Assembly (NCBI GenBank): GCA_049841275.1
Contig: JASGDN010000055.1
Span: 76,609-140,608, forward strand
DNA from: JASGDN01 sp049841275
Lineage (GTDB): Bacteria; Chloroflexota; Chloroflexia; Thermomicrobiales; UBA6265
Length of the DNA stretch: 64,000 bases
Reading direction: 5' to 3'
Below are positions 51,457-60,206 of this stretch, one piece after another. A program made the translations under genes and the position numbers. The notes beneath the pieces are model-generated. The model did not search any database. It worked only from the letters and a program-made list of their open reading frames with translations, and was not told where the DNA came from. Positions within the stretch are counted from its first letter, which is position 1. Every line of letters begins with the position of its first letter.

Positions 51457-53228
51457 GGGTCGCGCCTTTCTGGGCTGGATACATGGCAGGATTCGAGGGC
51501 GGCGATCATGCCGGCGGGCGTCGGCGTCGCGGCTACCGCGTGGACGGGCAGTCCCGCCTCACGCATTGCCGTCGCGGTCGTCTCGCCGATCGCGATGCCG
51601 AAAGCGGCGGTCAGCAGTGTGATATCCGCGCCGAGCATTGGGGTCAGGGCTTGCACCGCCGACGGAGAGGAAAGGAAGATCGCCGCCGGGTCGCCCGATT
51701 TCAGCCGGTCAAGTGCATCTGGATCGATCTGCCCCACCGGCGTTGTGTGGTAGGCCGTGACCACCGTCACGTCCGCGCCCATCGTCCGCAGGCCATCGGC
51801 GAGCGTTGGCCGCGCGATGTCGGAGAGGAGCAGAAGCACGCGGGACCCAGCCATCGGCTCGCCGGCGAGCACATCGAGCATCCCCTCTGCGCTGCCGCGT
51901 TCCGGCATGAGATCGACCGTGATGCCGGCGTTGCTGAGGGCATCCTCCGTGCGCGTCCCGATCGCTGCGACCTTCGCCGGGAGGGGAATGCCACGCACGC
52001 GATCGGCAAGCATGGAGACCGCATTCGCGCTCGTCAACATCACCCAGTCGAACGCACCGTCTACCAGTGAGGCGATCGCACCGTCGAGCGCATCCTGATC
52101 GTCGGCCGGCTCGATCCGCACCGTCGGCAGCACGAGCGGCTCGGCTCCGATCGCCCGCAGGGCCGTCGCTTGCCCGTCGGCAACCTCCGGACTCGCCGTC
52201 ACCACGACGAGCGCCCCTATCAGTGGGCTCTTCGCCGCATCCTGCTCCCCCGAGACTGCGATCCCCGACCACACGGGTTGCAGCGACGCCTGTATCTGCT
52301 GGGCGAGCTGGAAGGCCGCATCTTCGGCGTTCACGCGAGCAAACCGCTCGTCGACACGTTCCAGGCGATTCCCGTCGTCGCTGGCCAGCATCCCGTGGAA
52401 ACGGATCTCGTCGTTGGAAATGACCTCTGCGAATGCCCCGATCGGGGTTGTGCAGCCGCCGCCGACACCGCGCAGGAAGGCCCGCTCGACCGTTACCGCC
52501 ATGCGCACCGCCGTGTCATCCAGCGCGTGGGCGATGTGCCAGGCGCGATCCGGCGCCTGGCGTGCCTCGATCGCGAGCACACCCTGACCCGGTGCGGGCG
52601 TGAAGACGTCGATACTCAGCAACTCCGTAATCGCATCATCCCACCCCATGCGCGTCAACCCGGCGGCGGCGAGCACGATGGCATCGTAGTCGTCGCTCCG
52701 GGCCTTGCGCAGGCGTGTATCGATATTCCCGCGCAGGTCGGCGATCCGCGCGTCCGGCCGAAGCGCGAGTACCTGCACGGCCCGCCGCCGCGACGACGTT
52801 CCGATCAGGGGATTCGACGGAAGCTCCGCCAGGCCGACGCCATGCCGCGAGACCAACGCATCCTGCGCGATCTCCCGCGCTGGAAAGGCTGCGAGATCGA
52901 GACCGCGCGGAGTGATGCCGGGCACATCCTTGGTCGAATGGACGGCCAGATCGATTTCGCCGGAGAGCAATCGCGCCTGCAGTGCCGATGCGAAGACGCC
53001 GCGTCCGCCGATCGCGGAGAGCGGGGATTCTTTGTCACGGTCGCCGTCCGATGTGACGATTGCGATTTCGGTTGTCACATCTGGCACACGCTGGGCAAGC
53101 CAATCGCGGACGGCATTCGCCTGCCACAGGGCGAGGGCACTGCCGCGCGTGCCGATTCGCAAGAGAGCGGAGCCTGGGCCGCTCTCGCGGACCGCACTGA
53201 TGTCATGGTGGGTGGGGGGCTGGATCAC
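51453..53228 (-). CDS. hemCD: Fused porphobilinogen deaminase-uroporphyrinogen III synthase
   Basis: A 591-residue bifunctional haem enzyme. The HemC half has RIGTRGSALALWQ, AVHSTKDVPG, GTSSRRRAVQ, DLRGNIDTRLRK and GVGGGCTTPIGAFA, where the Cys holds the dipyrromethane cofactor. After about residue 340 the HemD half follows with GALVVVTASPEVADG, VMLTSANAVSML, VAAIGTRTEDAL and IFLSSPSAVQAL. The fusion makes uroporphyrinogen III from porphobilinogen in one chain. The frame begins with a TTG at 53288, but a TAGAAT -10-like box at 53298-53303 places transcription start close to it. GTG 53228 is therefore preferred. Confidence 0.93.
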   Translation of the reverse strand: MIQPPTHHDISAVRESGPGSALLRIGTRGSALALWQANAVRDWLAQRVPDVTTEIAIVTSDGDRDKESPLSAIGGRGVFASALQARLLSGEIDLAVHSTKDVPGITPRGLDLAAFPAREIAQDALVSRHGVGLAELPSNPLIGTSSRRRAVQVLALRPDARIADLRGNIDTRLRKARSDDYDAIVLAAAGLTRMGWDDAITELLSIDVFTPAPGQGVLAIEARQAPDRAWHIAHALDDTAVRMAVTVERAFLRGVGGGCTTPIGAFAEVISNDEIRFHGMLASDDGNRLERVDERFARVNAEDAAFQLAQQIQASLQPVWSGIAVSGEQDAAKSPLIGALVVVTASPEVADGQATALRAIGAEPLVLPTVRIEPADDQDALDGAIASLVDGAFDWVMLTSANAVSMLADRVRGIPLPAKVAAIGTRTEDALSNAGITVDLMPERGSAEGMLDVLAGEPMAGSRVLLLLSDIARPTLADGLRTMGADVTVVTAYHTTPVGQIDPDALDRLKSGDPAAIFLSSPSAVQALTPMLGADITLLTAAFGIAIGETTATAMREAGLPVHAVAATPTPAGMIAALESCHVSSPERRDP

Positions 53229-53705
53229 GAGGTCACATGTCGCCTGATGAGATGGGGAGGAACCGCGCAGCCTTGCGCATTCCGTCAACTGCGACTGATT
53301 CTAGCAGCGGTCCCCGGTGCCGCACACAGCGATACGGAGGCCATGCGCGACCGTCCCCGCCTGCGAAGGGAGGATAGGGACGACGCGACACCGTGCGCAT
53401 GCCGGACGGTCGTGGGGCGGGTCTGGTGTTTCGCCGGGGCAGGCCTCGCACGTCTCCAGATTGCGCATTCACCGCATATGCATGCTATAATCCCGTGTCT
53501 GGCTGCCAAGCGCAGCCCATTTTGTGTGTCGAGCGAGTCCAGAGTGTCGTACCTGAGCGCCGTGGCAACAGGACCCGGTCGTCGGTCGGCTCAACTCATC
53601 ACCGCATTACCCAACCCCAGGACCGTGTTTCCCCTTTCGTCACGGGGCGTTCGTGTCCCAAAGACGGCGGCGAGGTAATGCACGGATCGGGCAGGATAGG
53701 ACGAG
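53229..53705. other. Divergent spacer hemCD-rplU, promoters and long leader
   Basis: The region has a probable minus-strand -10 at 53298-53303 and a plus-strand promoter at 53461-53491. The plus leader of about 200 nt before rplU is unusually long and could hold an autoregulatory structure, but I do not recognise a known L21 leader. Confidence 0.4.
53461..53491 (+). promoter_or_regulatory. Promoter for rplU-rpmA-rpmE
   Basis: A perfect TATAAT at 53486-53491 with TTGCGC at 53461-53466; the 19-bp spacing is slightly long. The start would fall near 53498, about 208 nt before rplU. Confidence 0.55.
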
Positions 53706-54074
53706 ATGACGGAAGCAGAGAACGTGACCGAAACCACATCATCCCCCACCACAGGCGCCAACCATTATGCGGTCATCGAGACCGGCGGCAAGCAGTACCG
53801 CGTCGGCGTTGGCGACAAGCTGACCGTCGAACGGCTGGCCGTCGAGGAAGGCAGTGACATCACCATCGATCGTGTGCTGTTGCTCGGCGGCGACGGCTCC
53901 ACGAAGATCGGCACGCCGGTCGTTGATGGCGCCACCGTCACCGCCCACGTCGATGCGCACGATCGCGGCGAGAAGATCATCGTCTTCAAGTTCAAGGCGA
54001 AGAAGCGCTATCGCCGCCGCACCGGCCACCGCCAGGAGCAGACCACGCTGACGATCACTGGCATCAACGCCTGA
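53706..54074 (+). CDS. rplU: 50S ribosomal protein L21
   Basis: A 122-residue L21. After a Thr/Ser-rich N-terminal extension of about 18 residues comes YAVIETGGKQYRVGVGDKLTVERL, then KIIVFKFKAKKRYRRRTGHRQ, both conserved. It is first in the rplU-rpmA-rpmE operon; rpmA starts 60 nt later. Confidence 0.95.
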   Translation: MTEAENVTETTSSPTTGANHYAVIETGGKQYRVGVGDKLTVERLAVEEGSDITIDRVLLLGGDGSTKIGTPVVDGATVTAHVDAHDRGEKIIVFKFKAKKRYRRRTGHRQEQTTLTITGINA

Positions 54075-54134
54075 TCGTCGCCAACGCCGCTCGCTCCCAT
54101 CCGGAGCGGGAGCACGTTTGAAGGAGATTTCATC

Positions 54135-54458
54135 ATGGCTCACAAGAAAGGCGCGGGCTCCACGCGCAATGGCCGCGACAGCGAGGCGAAGCGACTTGGC
54201 GTGAAGCGCGCCGACGGCCAGTATGTTCGGGCCGGCACCATTGTCGTGCGTCAGCGCGGCACTGAGTTCTGGGTTGGTCAGAACGTCGGCATCGGCAAGG
54301 ACCATACGATCTACAGCAAGATCGATGGCGTGGTTCGCTTCGAGAAGATTTCGCGCCTGAAGCGGCGGATCAGCGTCTATCCGCCCGAGATCTATCCGAT
54401 CGGCGGTGGCCCCGAGCTGTTGTCTCCCGAGCCTGAAGCCGTCGCTGCGGCGGACTGA
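54135..54458 (+). CDS. rpmA: 50S ribosomal protein L27
   Basis: A 107-residue L27. MAHKKGAGSTRNGRDSEAKRLGVK is the invariant N-terminus that reaches the peptidyl-transferase centre; there is no cleavable N-terminal extension of the Firmicutes type. A C-terminal extension of about 20 residues (PIGGGPELLSPEPEAVAAAD) is added. GAAGGAG lies before the ATG. Confidence 0.96.
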   Translation: MAHKKGAGSTRNGRDSEAKRLGVKRADGQYVRAGTIVVRQRGTEFWVGQNVGIGKDHTIYSKIDGVVRFEKISRLKRRISVYPPEIYPIGGGPELLSPEPEAVAAAD

Positions 54459-54502
54459 TTCCCCCAACGACCTACTGCCATCGGCACGGAGAGCACAGCA
54501 CC

Positions 54503-54823
54503 ATGAAGCCGGGTATCCACCCCAACTACGTCGAAGCCACCGTTACCTGCTCCTGCGGCAACACCTTCACCACGCGCTCGACGCGCCGTGAGATCCGCAC
54601 GGACCTCTGCAGCACCTGCCACCCGTTCTACACGGGCGAGCAGCGCATCGTTGATACCGCCGGCCAGGTCGAGCGCTTCGCCAAGCGCATGGAAGCCGCC
54701 GCCGCCAACCAGGGCAAGCTGTCCAAGCGCCAGCGCCGCCTCCAGGCCTACGCCGAGCGTGCCGGTGCCCAAGGCGACGCCGCGGCGGTCACCGAGGATG
54801 AGGCTGTCGTTGCCGAGGCGTAG
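54503..54823 (+). CDS. rpmE: 50S ribosomal protein L31
   Basis: A 106-residue L31 of the zinc-binding type, with CSCGNTF and DLCSTCHPFYTG giving the four cysteines. MKPGIHPNYVEATVTC is the standard start. A charged helical tail of about 35 residues follows the core. It completes the rplU-rpmA-rpmE operon and is closed by a 34-bp perfect palindrome. Zinc-type L31 may be exchanged under zinc limitation; no C-minus paralogue is seen here. Confidence 0.94.
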   Translation: MKPGIHPNYVEATVTCSCGNTFTTRSTRREIRTDLCSTCHPFYTGEQRIVDTAGQVERFAKRMEAAAANQGKLSKRQRRLQAYAERAGAQGDAAAVTEDEAVVAEA

Positions 54824-54854
54824 GTAACCCTCACCCCGTCAACCAGCGAATGGA

Positions 54855-54888
54855 AAATCGCCCGGATCGAATTCGATCCGGGCGATTT
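54855..54888 (+). terminator. Perfect 34-bp palindrome terminator after rpmE
   Basis: Arms AAATCGCCCGGATCGAA and complement meet at GAATTC; the 3-prime arm ends in TTT. It lies 32 nt after the rpmE stop and probably ends the ribosomal-protein operon. Confidence 0.65.
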
Positions 54889-55221
54889 GTGTCGAGTCGT
54901 TCTTCATACAGGGCAATCGCATGATGCTGCGGGAGCCGTGGGCGGAGGCTGCGCCTGCCAGCATGGGCGCGGCACCGTGGCCGCGCCGGACGTACGACCG
55001 AGTTCCCCACCGCGGTCGTTCGTCCGGCAGGCCACCTTGGGCCTGCCGCGTGCCGCATCACCGGCATCGATCAGTCAACCAATGGCCGTAATGCGATTGC
55101 CCTGGTTCTTCATATCGCGTACGAACATTTGATCGACTTGTGTGCTACTATGTACGTACACATTGTTGCCACAAAGACACGGACAGTATTGTCAGCGCGA
55201 GTCAGAAGCAAAGGAGTCATC
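54889..55221. other. Spacer rpmE-VOC with several hairpins
   Basis: GGCAGGCC-ACCTT-GGGCCTGCC and a near-perfect GCCGGACGTACGACC/GGTCGTTCGTCCGGC pair lie at about 55003-55050. TGTACGTACA at 55151-55160 is a 10-bp palindrome close to a possible promoter for the VOC gene. No coding frame is convincing. Confidence 0.4.
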
Positions 55222-56049
55222 ATGAAGGTCGAATCCATCGCTCTCGGCGCCCCGATCTGGGCCGATCTCTGGACATCCGATTTCGACAGGGCTGCGACCT
55301 TCTACAACGCCATCTTTGGCTGGGAGGTGCCGCCGGGATCCGCAGACTTCGGCGGCTATTCCACTGCCACGTTGAACGGCGCGAATATCGCTGGCGTCAT
55401 GCCGAAAGCCGGTGATCCCGAAGCGGCCGGTATGCCGGACGCGTGGACGCTCTATCTCCACACGGCGGACACTGGAGCAACCGCTGAAGCAATCACCGCG
55501 AACGGAGGCACGGTCGTGACGGCGCCCATGGAAGTCGGTCCGTTCGGCACCATGGCCGTGGGCATGGATCCGGCCGGGTCCTGCTTTGGCATCTGGCAGC
55601 CGAATACGCACAAGGGCTTTGGCGTACTCGCCGAAGCGGGCGCTCCCTGCTGGTTCGAGAATCTCACGCTCGACGTCGACAAGGCCTCGGCCTTCTATCC
55701 AGCCACCTTCGGCCTCGGCTTGCAGGTCGTTCCGATGGGAGAAAGCGCTTACAACCTGCTCACGTCAGGTGATGGCGAGAACAATATGGTCGCGGGCATC
55801 ACCGCTGTATCCTCCCTTGACGCGGCTGGCATGCCGAGCGCCTGGCTCGCCGCGCCTGGCACGCCGGTTCACTGGCTCGTCTACTTCGGCGTCAATGATA
55901 CCGACGCGACCATTGCCCAGGTGGAATCGCTCGGTGGCCGCGTAATCGTCGGGCCAGACGACAACCCGTTCGGCCGTTGGGCTTTCCTTGCCGACCCGAT
56001 GGGCGCCATCTTCGCGATCATCAGCGTCCAGAACTCCGCCGAAGGGTAG
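55222..56049 (+). CDS. VOC-superfamily (glyoxalase-like) two-domain protein
   Basis: A 275-residue protein with two tandem glyoxalase/bleomycin-resistance-type modules, about residues 8-130 and 140-270. Repeated pieces include WADLWTSDFDRAATFYNAIFGW in module 1 and FENLTLDVDKASAFYPATFGL in module 2, and each ends with a D-PxG-xF-xIWQ-like segment. It resembles small antibiotic- or hydroxylase-related VOC proteins of Actinobacteria. Metal-site residues differ between modules, so the reaction is unknown. AAGGAG precedes the ATG at 55222. Confidence 0.85.
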   Translation: MKVESIALGAPIWADLWTSDFDRAATFYNAIFGWEVPPGSADFGGYSTATLNGANIAGVMPKAGDPEAAGMPDAWTLYLHTADTGATAEAITANGGTVVTAPMEVGPFGTMAVGMDPAGSCFGIWQPNTHKGFGVLAEAGAPCWFENLTLDVDKASAFYPATFGLGLQVVPMGESAYNLLTSGDGENNMVAGITAVSSLDAAGMPSAWLAAPGTPVHWLVYFGVNDTDATIAQVESLGGRVIVGPDDNPFGRWAFLADPMGAIFAIISVQNSAEG

Positions 56050-56086
56050 CCATCCCCGAACGCTGAAGACTCACCGGAGCAAGGCC

Positions 56087-56099
56087 GCCCCGGTGGGGC
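56087..56099 (+). terminator. Short GC hairpin after VOC gene
   Basis: GCCCC-GGT-GGGGC followed by TTCTCGTT, 38 nt after the VOC stop and before the convergent XRE gene. Small but followed by T-richer sequence. Confidence 0.45.
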
Positions 56100-56121
56100 T
56101 TCTCGTTGGTTCGTCTGGCCA

Positions 56122-56661
56122 CTATGCATCCAGCTCGAAGAGCGTCGGCCCGTCCTGCCGATGCGAGCTGACGCGATCGTTCTCTCCGCCGAAACCATCC
56201 AGCAGGTTTGACTGACTCCACCGCTGTTCGTCCGCCTGCAGGAACCGCACGAACCGCATCGCCGTCGCCTGGCCACTTTCGCTCAAGTCGCGGTAGACCT
56301 GCAGCAGCCGGCGCTCGTCATCGGATTCCTGCCCCTTTGCTGGCGGTTCGATCAGGCCAGCCGCCGCCATCAGGTCCGCGCGCGAGGTGCCCAGCGCGGC
56401 CGCCAGCTTGTCGAGAGTCGCCATGCTCGGCTCGGCGCCCCGACCGCGCTCGATGTCGCAGACATATGACCGGCTCAGCCCGGAACGATCGGCCAGCGCA
56501 CGCTGGCTGATGCCCTGATCGAGCCGTGTCTTTCGGATCCACTCTCCCAGCAATGACCCCGTGGAGGGGGTCGAGCCTGCGGCGGGACGAGATGTGCGCA
56601 TGAACTCCAGTCTTTCGCTTGGCATCCACGCAACCATCAGATCGGGACGCCGCATCGTCAT
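56122..56661 (-). CDS. XRE-family transcriptional regulator
   Basis: A 179-residue regulator. An HTH_3 domain lies at about residues 35-95: LGEWIRKTRLDQGISQRALADRSGLSRSYVCDIERG, then PSMATLDKLAAALGTSRADLMAAAGL. The C-terminal 75 residues (SDDERRLLQVYRDLSESGQATAMRFVRFL) are helical and may mediate dimerisation. The start is uncertain: ATG 56661 or a later ATG at 56600. It is divergent from the PfkB-like gene with about 110 bp between, so that gene may be its target. Confidence 0.8.
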   Translation of the reverse strand: MTMRRPDLMVAWMPSERLEFMRTSRPAAGSTPSTGSLLGEWIRKTRLDQGISQRALADRSGLSRSYVCDIERGRGAEPSMATLDKLAAALGTSRADLMAAAGLIEPPAKGQESDDERRLLQVYRDLSESGQATAMRFVRFLQADEQRWSQSNLLDGFGGENDRVSSHRQDGPTLFELDA

Positions 56662-56769
56662 GCCACAATGATACGCTTGATGCCAGCACATGACGCTACC
56701 CACGTCACCAGTGACCGGGCCCAACGTCCATCCGGTTTCATTCTGCCTGTACGACAGGACCACGCTGCC

Positions 56770-57519
56770 GTGACCCCGACCGAATCCAGCAAACCCGTTC
56801 GCATTGCCATCATCGGCCAGACCGCACTCCGCCCGGAGGGCGCGGCCGACCGCTCCGGCGCGCTCGCGGTCGCCCTCCGCCAGTATCCGGGCGTCGAGGT
56901 CACCCTCCGGGCAATCGCCGCCGACGAATCGGCACGCGACACCATCGACAACGTCCTGGCGATCCACGGGATCGCATCCCAGGTCTCCGTGCGAGACGAT
57001 GGCGATCCCGCCCCAATCCGCCTTGGCGACACCCTCGACATCTGGAGCCTCTTCGCGCACGACCTCGTCATCCTGGACGCCGACGACGCACCGCTCCGCG
57101 CCTTCCTCACCGACCTGCCCGCCCATACCGCACCGGGGGTCCGCATCCTCGGCACACTCGACTACGCCGCCGGGGATGTGACTGCCCGCGAGCGCAGCCG
57201 CGACATCGTCCTCCGGTTCGATGCGATTGCCGGTACGGTCGGCCAGGCTCGCGCACTCTTCGGCCTGAATGCACGCACCGACGCAGAAGATATCGTCCAT
57301 GCCATCGGAACGATGATGCGTGGGGCGAACCTGCGCGCCGTCGCCATCCACGACCGTCAGAAGCTCGCCATCGCCGCCCTGGACGAGCCGGCGGCGACCA
57401 TCGTCGTGCCGGCGAGCGCATCCCGCGAGCAGGTCATCGCTGCCATCGCTGTTACGATGGCGCGTCGGCATCGCTGGATCGAGACCGCCGACCTCCTGGT
57501 TCCTTCTACAGACGCATGA
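56770..57519 (+). CDS. Degenerate PfkB/ribokinase-like protein
   Basis: A 249-residue protein with the outline of the ribokinase fold: VRIAIIGQTALRPEG, GALAVALRQYPGVEVTLRAIAADESARDTI, then FAHDLVILDADDAPL and AGTVGQARALFGLNARTDAED. It lacks the N-terminal GG/N substrate loop and the C-terminal DTxGAGD catalytic segment that PfkB kinases need. It is therefore probably not an active sugar kinase; it may bind a ligand or be decaying. The GTG at 56770 is the preferred start, as the longer frame from 56668 reaches into the divergent promoter region. queG follows after 34 nt. Confidence 0.55.
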   Translation: MTPTESSKPVRIAIIGQTALRPEGAADRSGALAVALRQYPGVEVTLRAIAADESARDTIDNVLAIHGIASQVSVRDDGDPAPIRLGDTLDIWSLFAHDLVILDADDAPLRAFLTDLPAHTAPGVRILGTLDYAAGDVTARERSRDIVLRFDAIAGTVGQARALFGLNARTDAEDIVHAIGTMMRGANLRAVAIHDRQKLAIAALDEPAATIVVPASASREQVIAAIAVTMARRHRWIETADLLVPSTDA

Positions 57520-57553
57520 CGACTCGCATCCTGCCGGTCCCTATACTGGAAGC

Positions 57554-58762
57554 ATGAACGGTCCCGCGCCCACCGCACCATCGCAACCGTTGCTCCAGAT
57601 CGCCAAGCCCGACCCTCGTGCATCTTTCACCGCCCGCGTGAAGCTGCTCGCGGCCGAATGCGGTCTCGCAGTCAGCGCCATCACCAGTGCGGAGCCGTTC
57701 GATGGCCTCGCCGAACGCGTTTCCGCCCACATTGACGCCGGACACCTGGACGGTCTCGACTGGTACACCAAGGAGCGCGGACAGATCGCCTCGGATGTTC
57801 GCAACCTCCATCCCACCGCGCAGTCGATCCTCTCGGTCGGCATCAACTACTGGCCCGGCGCGACCGAGAAACCGGACGACGGCATCGCGCGCGGACGCAT
57901 CTCCCGCTACGCCTGGGGCCGCGACTACCATCGCGTCATCAAGCGCCGCCTGAAACTGCTCCACACCCGTCTGGAAGAACACGTGGGACACCCGGTCGAG
58001 GCCCGCACGCTCGTGGACACCGCCCGCATCGTGGAGCGCGCAGTGGCCGCCCGTTCCGGTCTCGGCTGGTTCGGCAAGAACGCGTGCATCATCTCGCCCG
58101 GCTTCGGCTCGTGGTTGCTGCTCGGCGAGCTGATCGTCGATCTCGACCTCGTGCCGGACGAGCCGATCGACAAGCATTGCGGACGCTGCACCTTCTGTCT
58201 CGACCGCTGTCCCACAGGCGCCATCGTCGCACCGTTCACGATCGACGCGCCGCGGTGCATCTCCTTCCTCACGATCGAGGAACGCGGTCCGATTCCCCAC
58301 GACCTGCGTCCGAAGATGGGCGACTGGGTCTACGGTTGCGATGTTTGCCAGGAAGTCTGCCCCTACACCGGCAATGCCACCATCGCCAACGATCCGGACC
58401 TGATGCCCGCCTCGCTGGACAATGCCTGGCCTTCGCTCCACTGGCTCCTGCGCATGACGGAGGAGGAGTTCGGTGCGACCTACTTCGGCACCCCCGTTCC
58501 CCGCACGAAGCGGCGCGGCCTTGCCCGCAACGCCGCCATCGCCATCGGCAACACCGGCACCGACGAGGACATCTCGGTGCTGATCGAGGTGCTGGAGACG
58601 CACGACGAACCGTTGGTGCGCGGACATGCTGCCTGGGCGCTTGGGCGTCTCGGTGGGCGCACCGCCCGCCTCGCGCTCGAACGCGCCAGAACTGGCGATC
58701 CGGACGAGACGGTCCGCGCCGAGGTTGACTGCGCGTGGGAGATGCCCACCCGGACGGTCTGA
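57554..58762 (+). CDS. queG: Epoxyqueuosine reductase QueG
   Basis: A 402-residue cobalamin- and Fe-S-dependent enzyme for the last step of queuosine synthesis in tRNA. Features: SILSVGINYWPGATE, YAWGRDYHRVIKRRL, GLGWFGKNACIISPGFGSW (substrate/cobalamin region), the clusters CGRCTFCLDRCPTGAI and CDVCQEVCPY, and C-terminal HEAT-like repeats (VLIEVLETHDEPLVRGHAAWALGRLG). All eight cluster cysteines are present. The ATG at 57554 is preferred, with GGAAG upstream. Other queuosine genes are not in the window. Confidence 0.94.
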   Translation: MNGPAPTAPSQPLLQIAKPDPRASFTARVKLLAAECGLAVSAITSAEPFDGLAERVSAHIDAGHLDGLDWYTKERGQIASDVRNLHPTAQSILSVGINYWPGATEKPDDGIARGRISRYAWGRDYHRVIKRRLKLLHTRLEEHVGHPVEARTLVDTARIVERAVAARSGLGWFGKNACIISPGFGSWLLLGELIVDLDLVPDEPIDKHCGRCTFCLDRCPTGAIVAPFTIDAPRCISFLTIEERGPIPHDLRPKMGDWVYGCDVCQEVCPYTGNATIANDPDLMPASLDNAWPSLHWLLRMTEEEFGATYFGTPVPRTKRRGLARNAAIAIGNTGTDEDISVLIEVLETHDEPLVRGHAAWALGRLGGRTARLALERARTGDPDETVRAEVDCAWEMPTRTV

Positions 58763-58877
58763 GTCCCATCACCCCATTGCCCGATTCCCCGATCCACGCG
58801 ACGATGCCGCCACACGACATCCCGATCCGACCCGCCCGGACATCGCCCTGTCCGGCGAGTTCTGTGGAGGCGCAACC

Positions 58878-60029
58878 ATGACTGCAACCATCCCGATGAC
58901 GATCACCGGCATCGACGCAACCGTCGTTCGCACGCCCTACAGCGGCACGCTCGAACCGGCGTGGTCACCCGGCACGGTCTGGCGCGAATCCGCCGCGACC
59001 ATCTACCGGGTCCACACCGATGCCGGTCTCACCGGGATTGGCGCGGCGCGTGGCAATCCGGATGTCGTCGCGGGTGTCGTCGCTCCCCTGCTCGCCGGGG
59101 CTGATCCATCACGGATCGAACCGATCGTGCGGAGCATCATCAACGCGGCGGGTGGATTCGCGGCGATCCCGGTCGCCGCCGGGATCGAGATGGCGCTTTG
59201 GGACCTGATGGGAAAGGCGGCTGGTCTGCCACTCTACCGTCTCTGGGGTGCGCATACGGATCGCATCCGGGGGTACGCCAGCATGGTCGAGGTCCGCACG
59301 CCGGAACGCCGGGCCGAGGACGCGCAGATGCTCCTGGAACGTGGCTACATGGCGATCAAGCTCCGTCTCCACGACGAGACGATGGCGCAGGACATCGCCC
59401 AGGTCGAAGCCGTTCGTGCCGCCGTCGGCGACCGGATGACGATCCTGGTTGATGCGAACCAGGCGCAGGAACCCGGCACGCCCGGCGCCGAACACAGCAT
59501 CGTCTGGGGCTACGACCGCGCCCTCGCCACCGCCCGCGAGTTGTACCAGCTCGGCGTCGCCTGGCTGGAGGAGCCGCTTCCGCGCTACGACTTCGACAAC
59601 CAGCGCCGCCTGGCCGCCGCAACCGATCTCCCGATCGCCGGCGGTGAGAACAACATCGGCCTCCACGAGTTCCGCACGTTGATCGACACCGAGTGTTACG
59701 ACGTGCTCCAGCCGGATGCGCTCGTCTGTAGCGGTATCGGCATGCTGCGAAAGGTCGCCGCCTATGCGGAGATGCATGGCAAGCTGGTCGCGCCTCACCA
59801 CGGTGGGAACGGCCTCGGCGTAGCGACGCACCTGCATCTCAGCGCATCGCTGGTGAACTCGCCGTGGGTGGAACTCCTGCAGGACCCGCCTGCGATGGAC
59901 GTAAGCGAGTTTCAGGGCATCCTCGCCGCGCCGCTCGCGCCGGATGCGGATGGACTCGTGCGTTTGCCGGAAGCTCCGGGCCTCGGCGTCGAACTCGCGG
60001 AGCATGTCCTCGCGGCATTCCCCTCGTAG
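58878..60029 (+). CDS. Mandelate racemase/muconate-lactonising-type enolase-superfamily enzyme
   Basis: A 383-residue enolase-superfamily enzyme. The N-terminal capping domain has IDATVVRTPYSGTLEPAWSPG. In the barrel, the KxR/K motif is YMAIKLRLHD, metal ligands are ILVDANQ, WLEEPLP and IAGGENN, and APHHGGNGLGVA supplies the base His. This pattern suits acid-sugar dehydratases or racemases; the substrate is unknown. GTGGAGG precedes the ATG at 58878. It follows queG by about 115 nt and is convergent with recJ. Confidence 0.85.
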   Translation: MTATIPMTITGIDATVVRTPYSGTLEPAWSPGTVWRESAATIYRVHTDAGLTGIGAARGNPDVVAGVVAPLLAGADPSRIEPIVRSIINAAGGFAAIPVAAGIEMALWDLMGKAAGLPLYRLWGAHTDRIRGYASMVEVRTPERRAEDAQMLLERGYMAIKLRLHDETMAQDIAQVEAVRAAVGDRMTILVDANQAQEPGTPGAEHSIVWGYDRALATARELYQLGVAWLEEPLPRYDFDNQRRLAAATDLPIAGGENNIGLHEFRTLIDTECYDVLQPDALVCSGIGMLRKVAAYAEMHGKLVAPHHGGNGLGVATHLHLSASLVNSPWVELLQDPPAMDVSEFQGILAAPLAPDADGLVRLPEAPGLGVELAEHVLAAFPS

Positions 60030-60206
60030 GCGTCCTTGCCTGGCGGCAGCCGTTGTCCATCCCGCATGGTCGTGAGCCGGGCATTCGTGTTGCCCACATC
60101 GGAAACTCGTGACTCGATGCCATGCGTGTAGGCGGTGGAGGCTCTCACTCGGTCGCAGGGTGCTGCCTGCCGAGCGACGGGACCGTGTCGGCGGACGGCG
60201 GAAAGC

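Noticed and set aside
53498..53705. L21 leader riboregulator before rplU
   Set aside because: The leader is long enough, but I cannot identify the known L21 leader fold; left as an unexplained leader.
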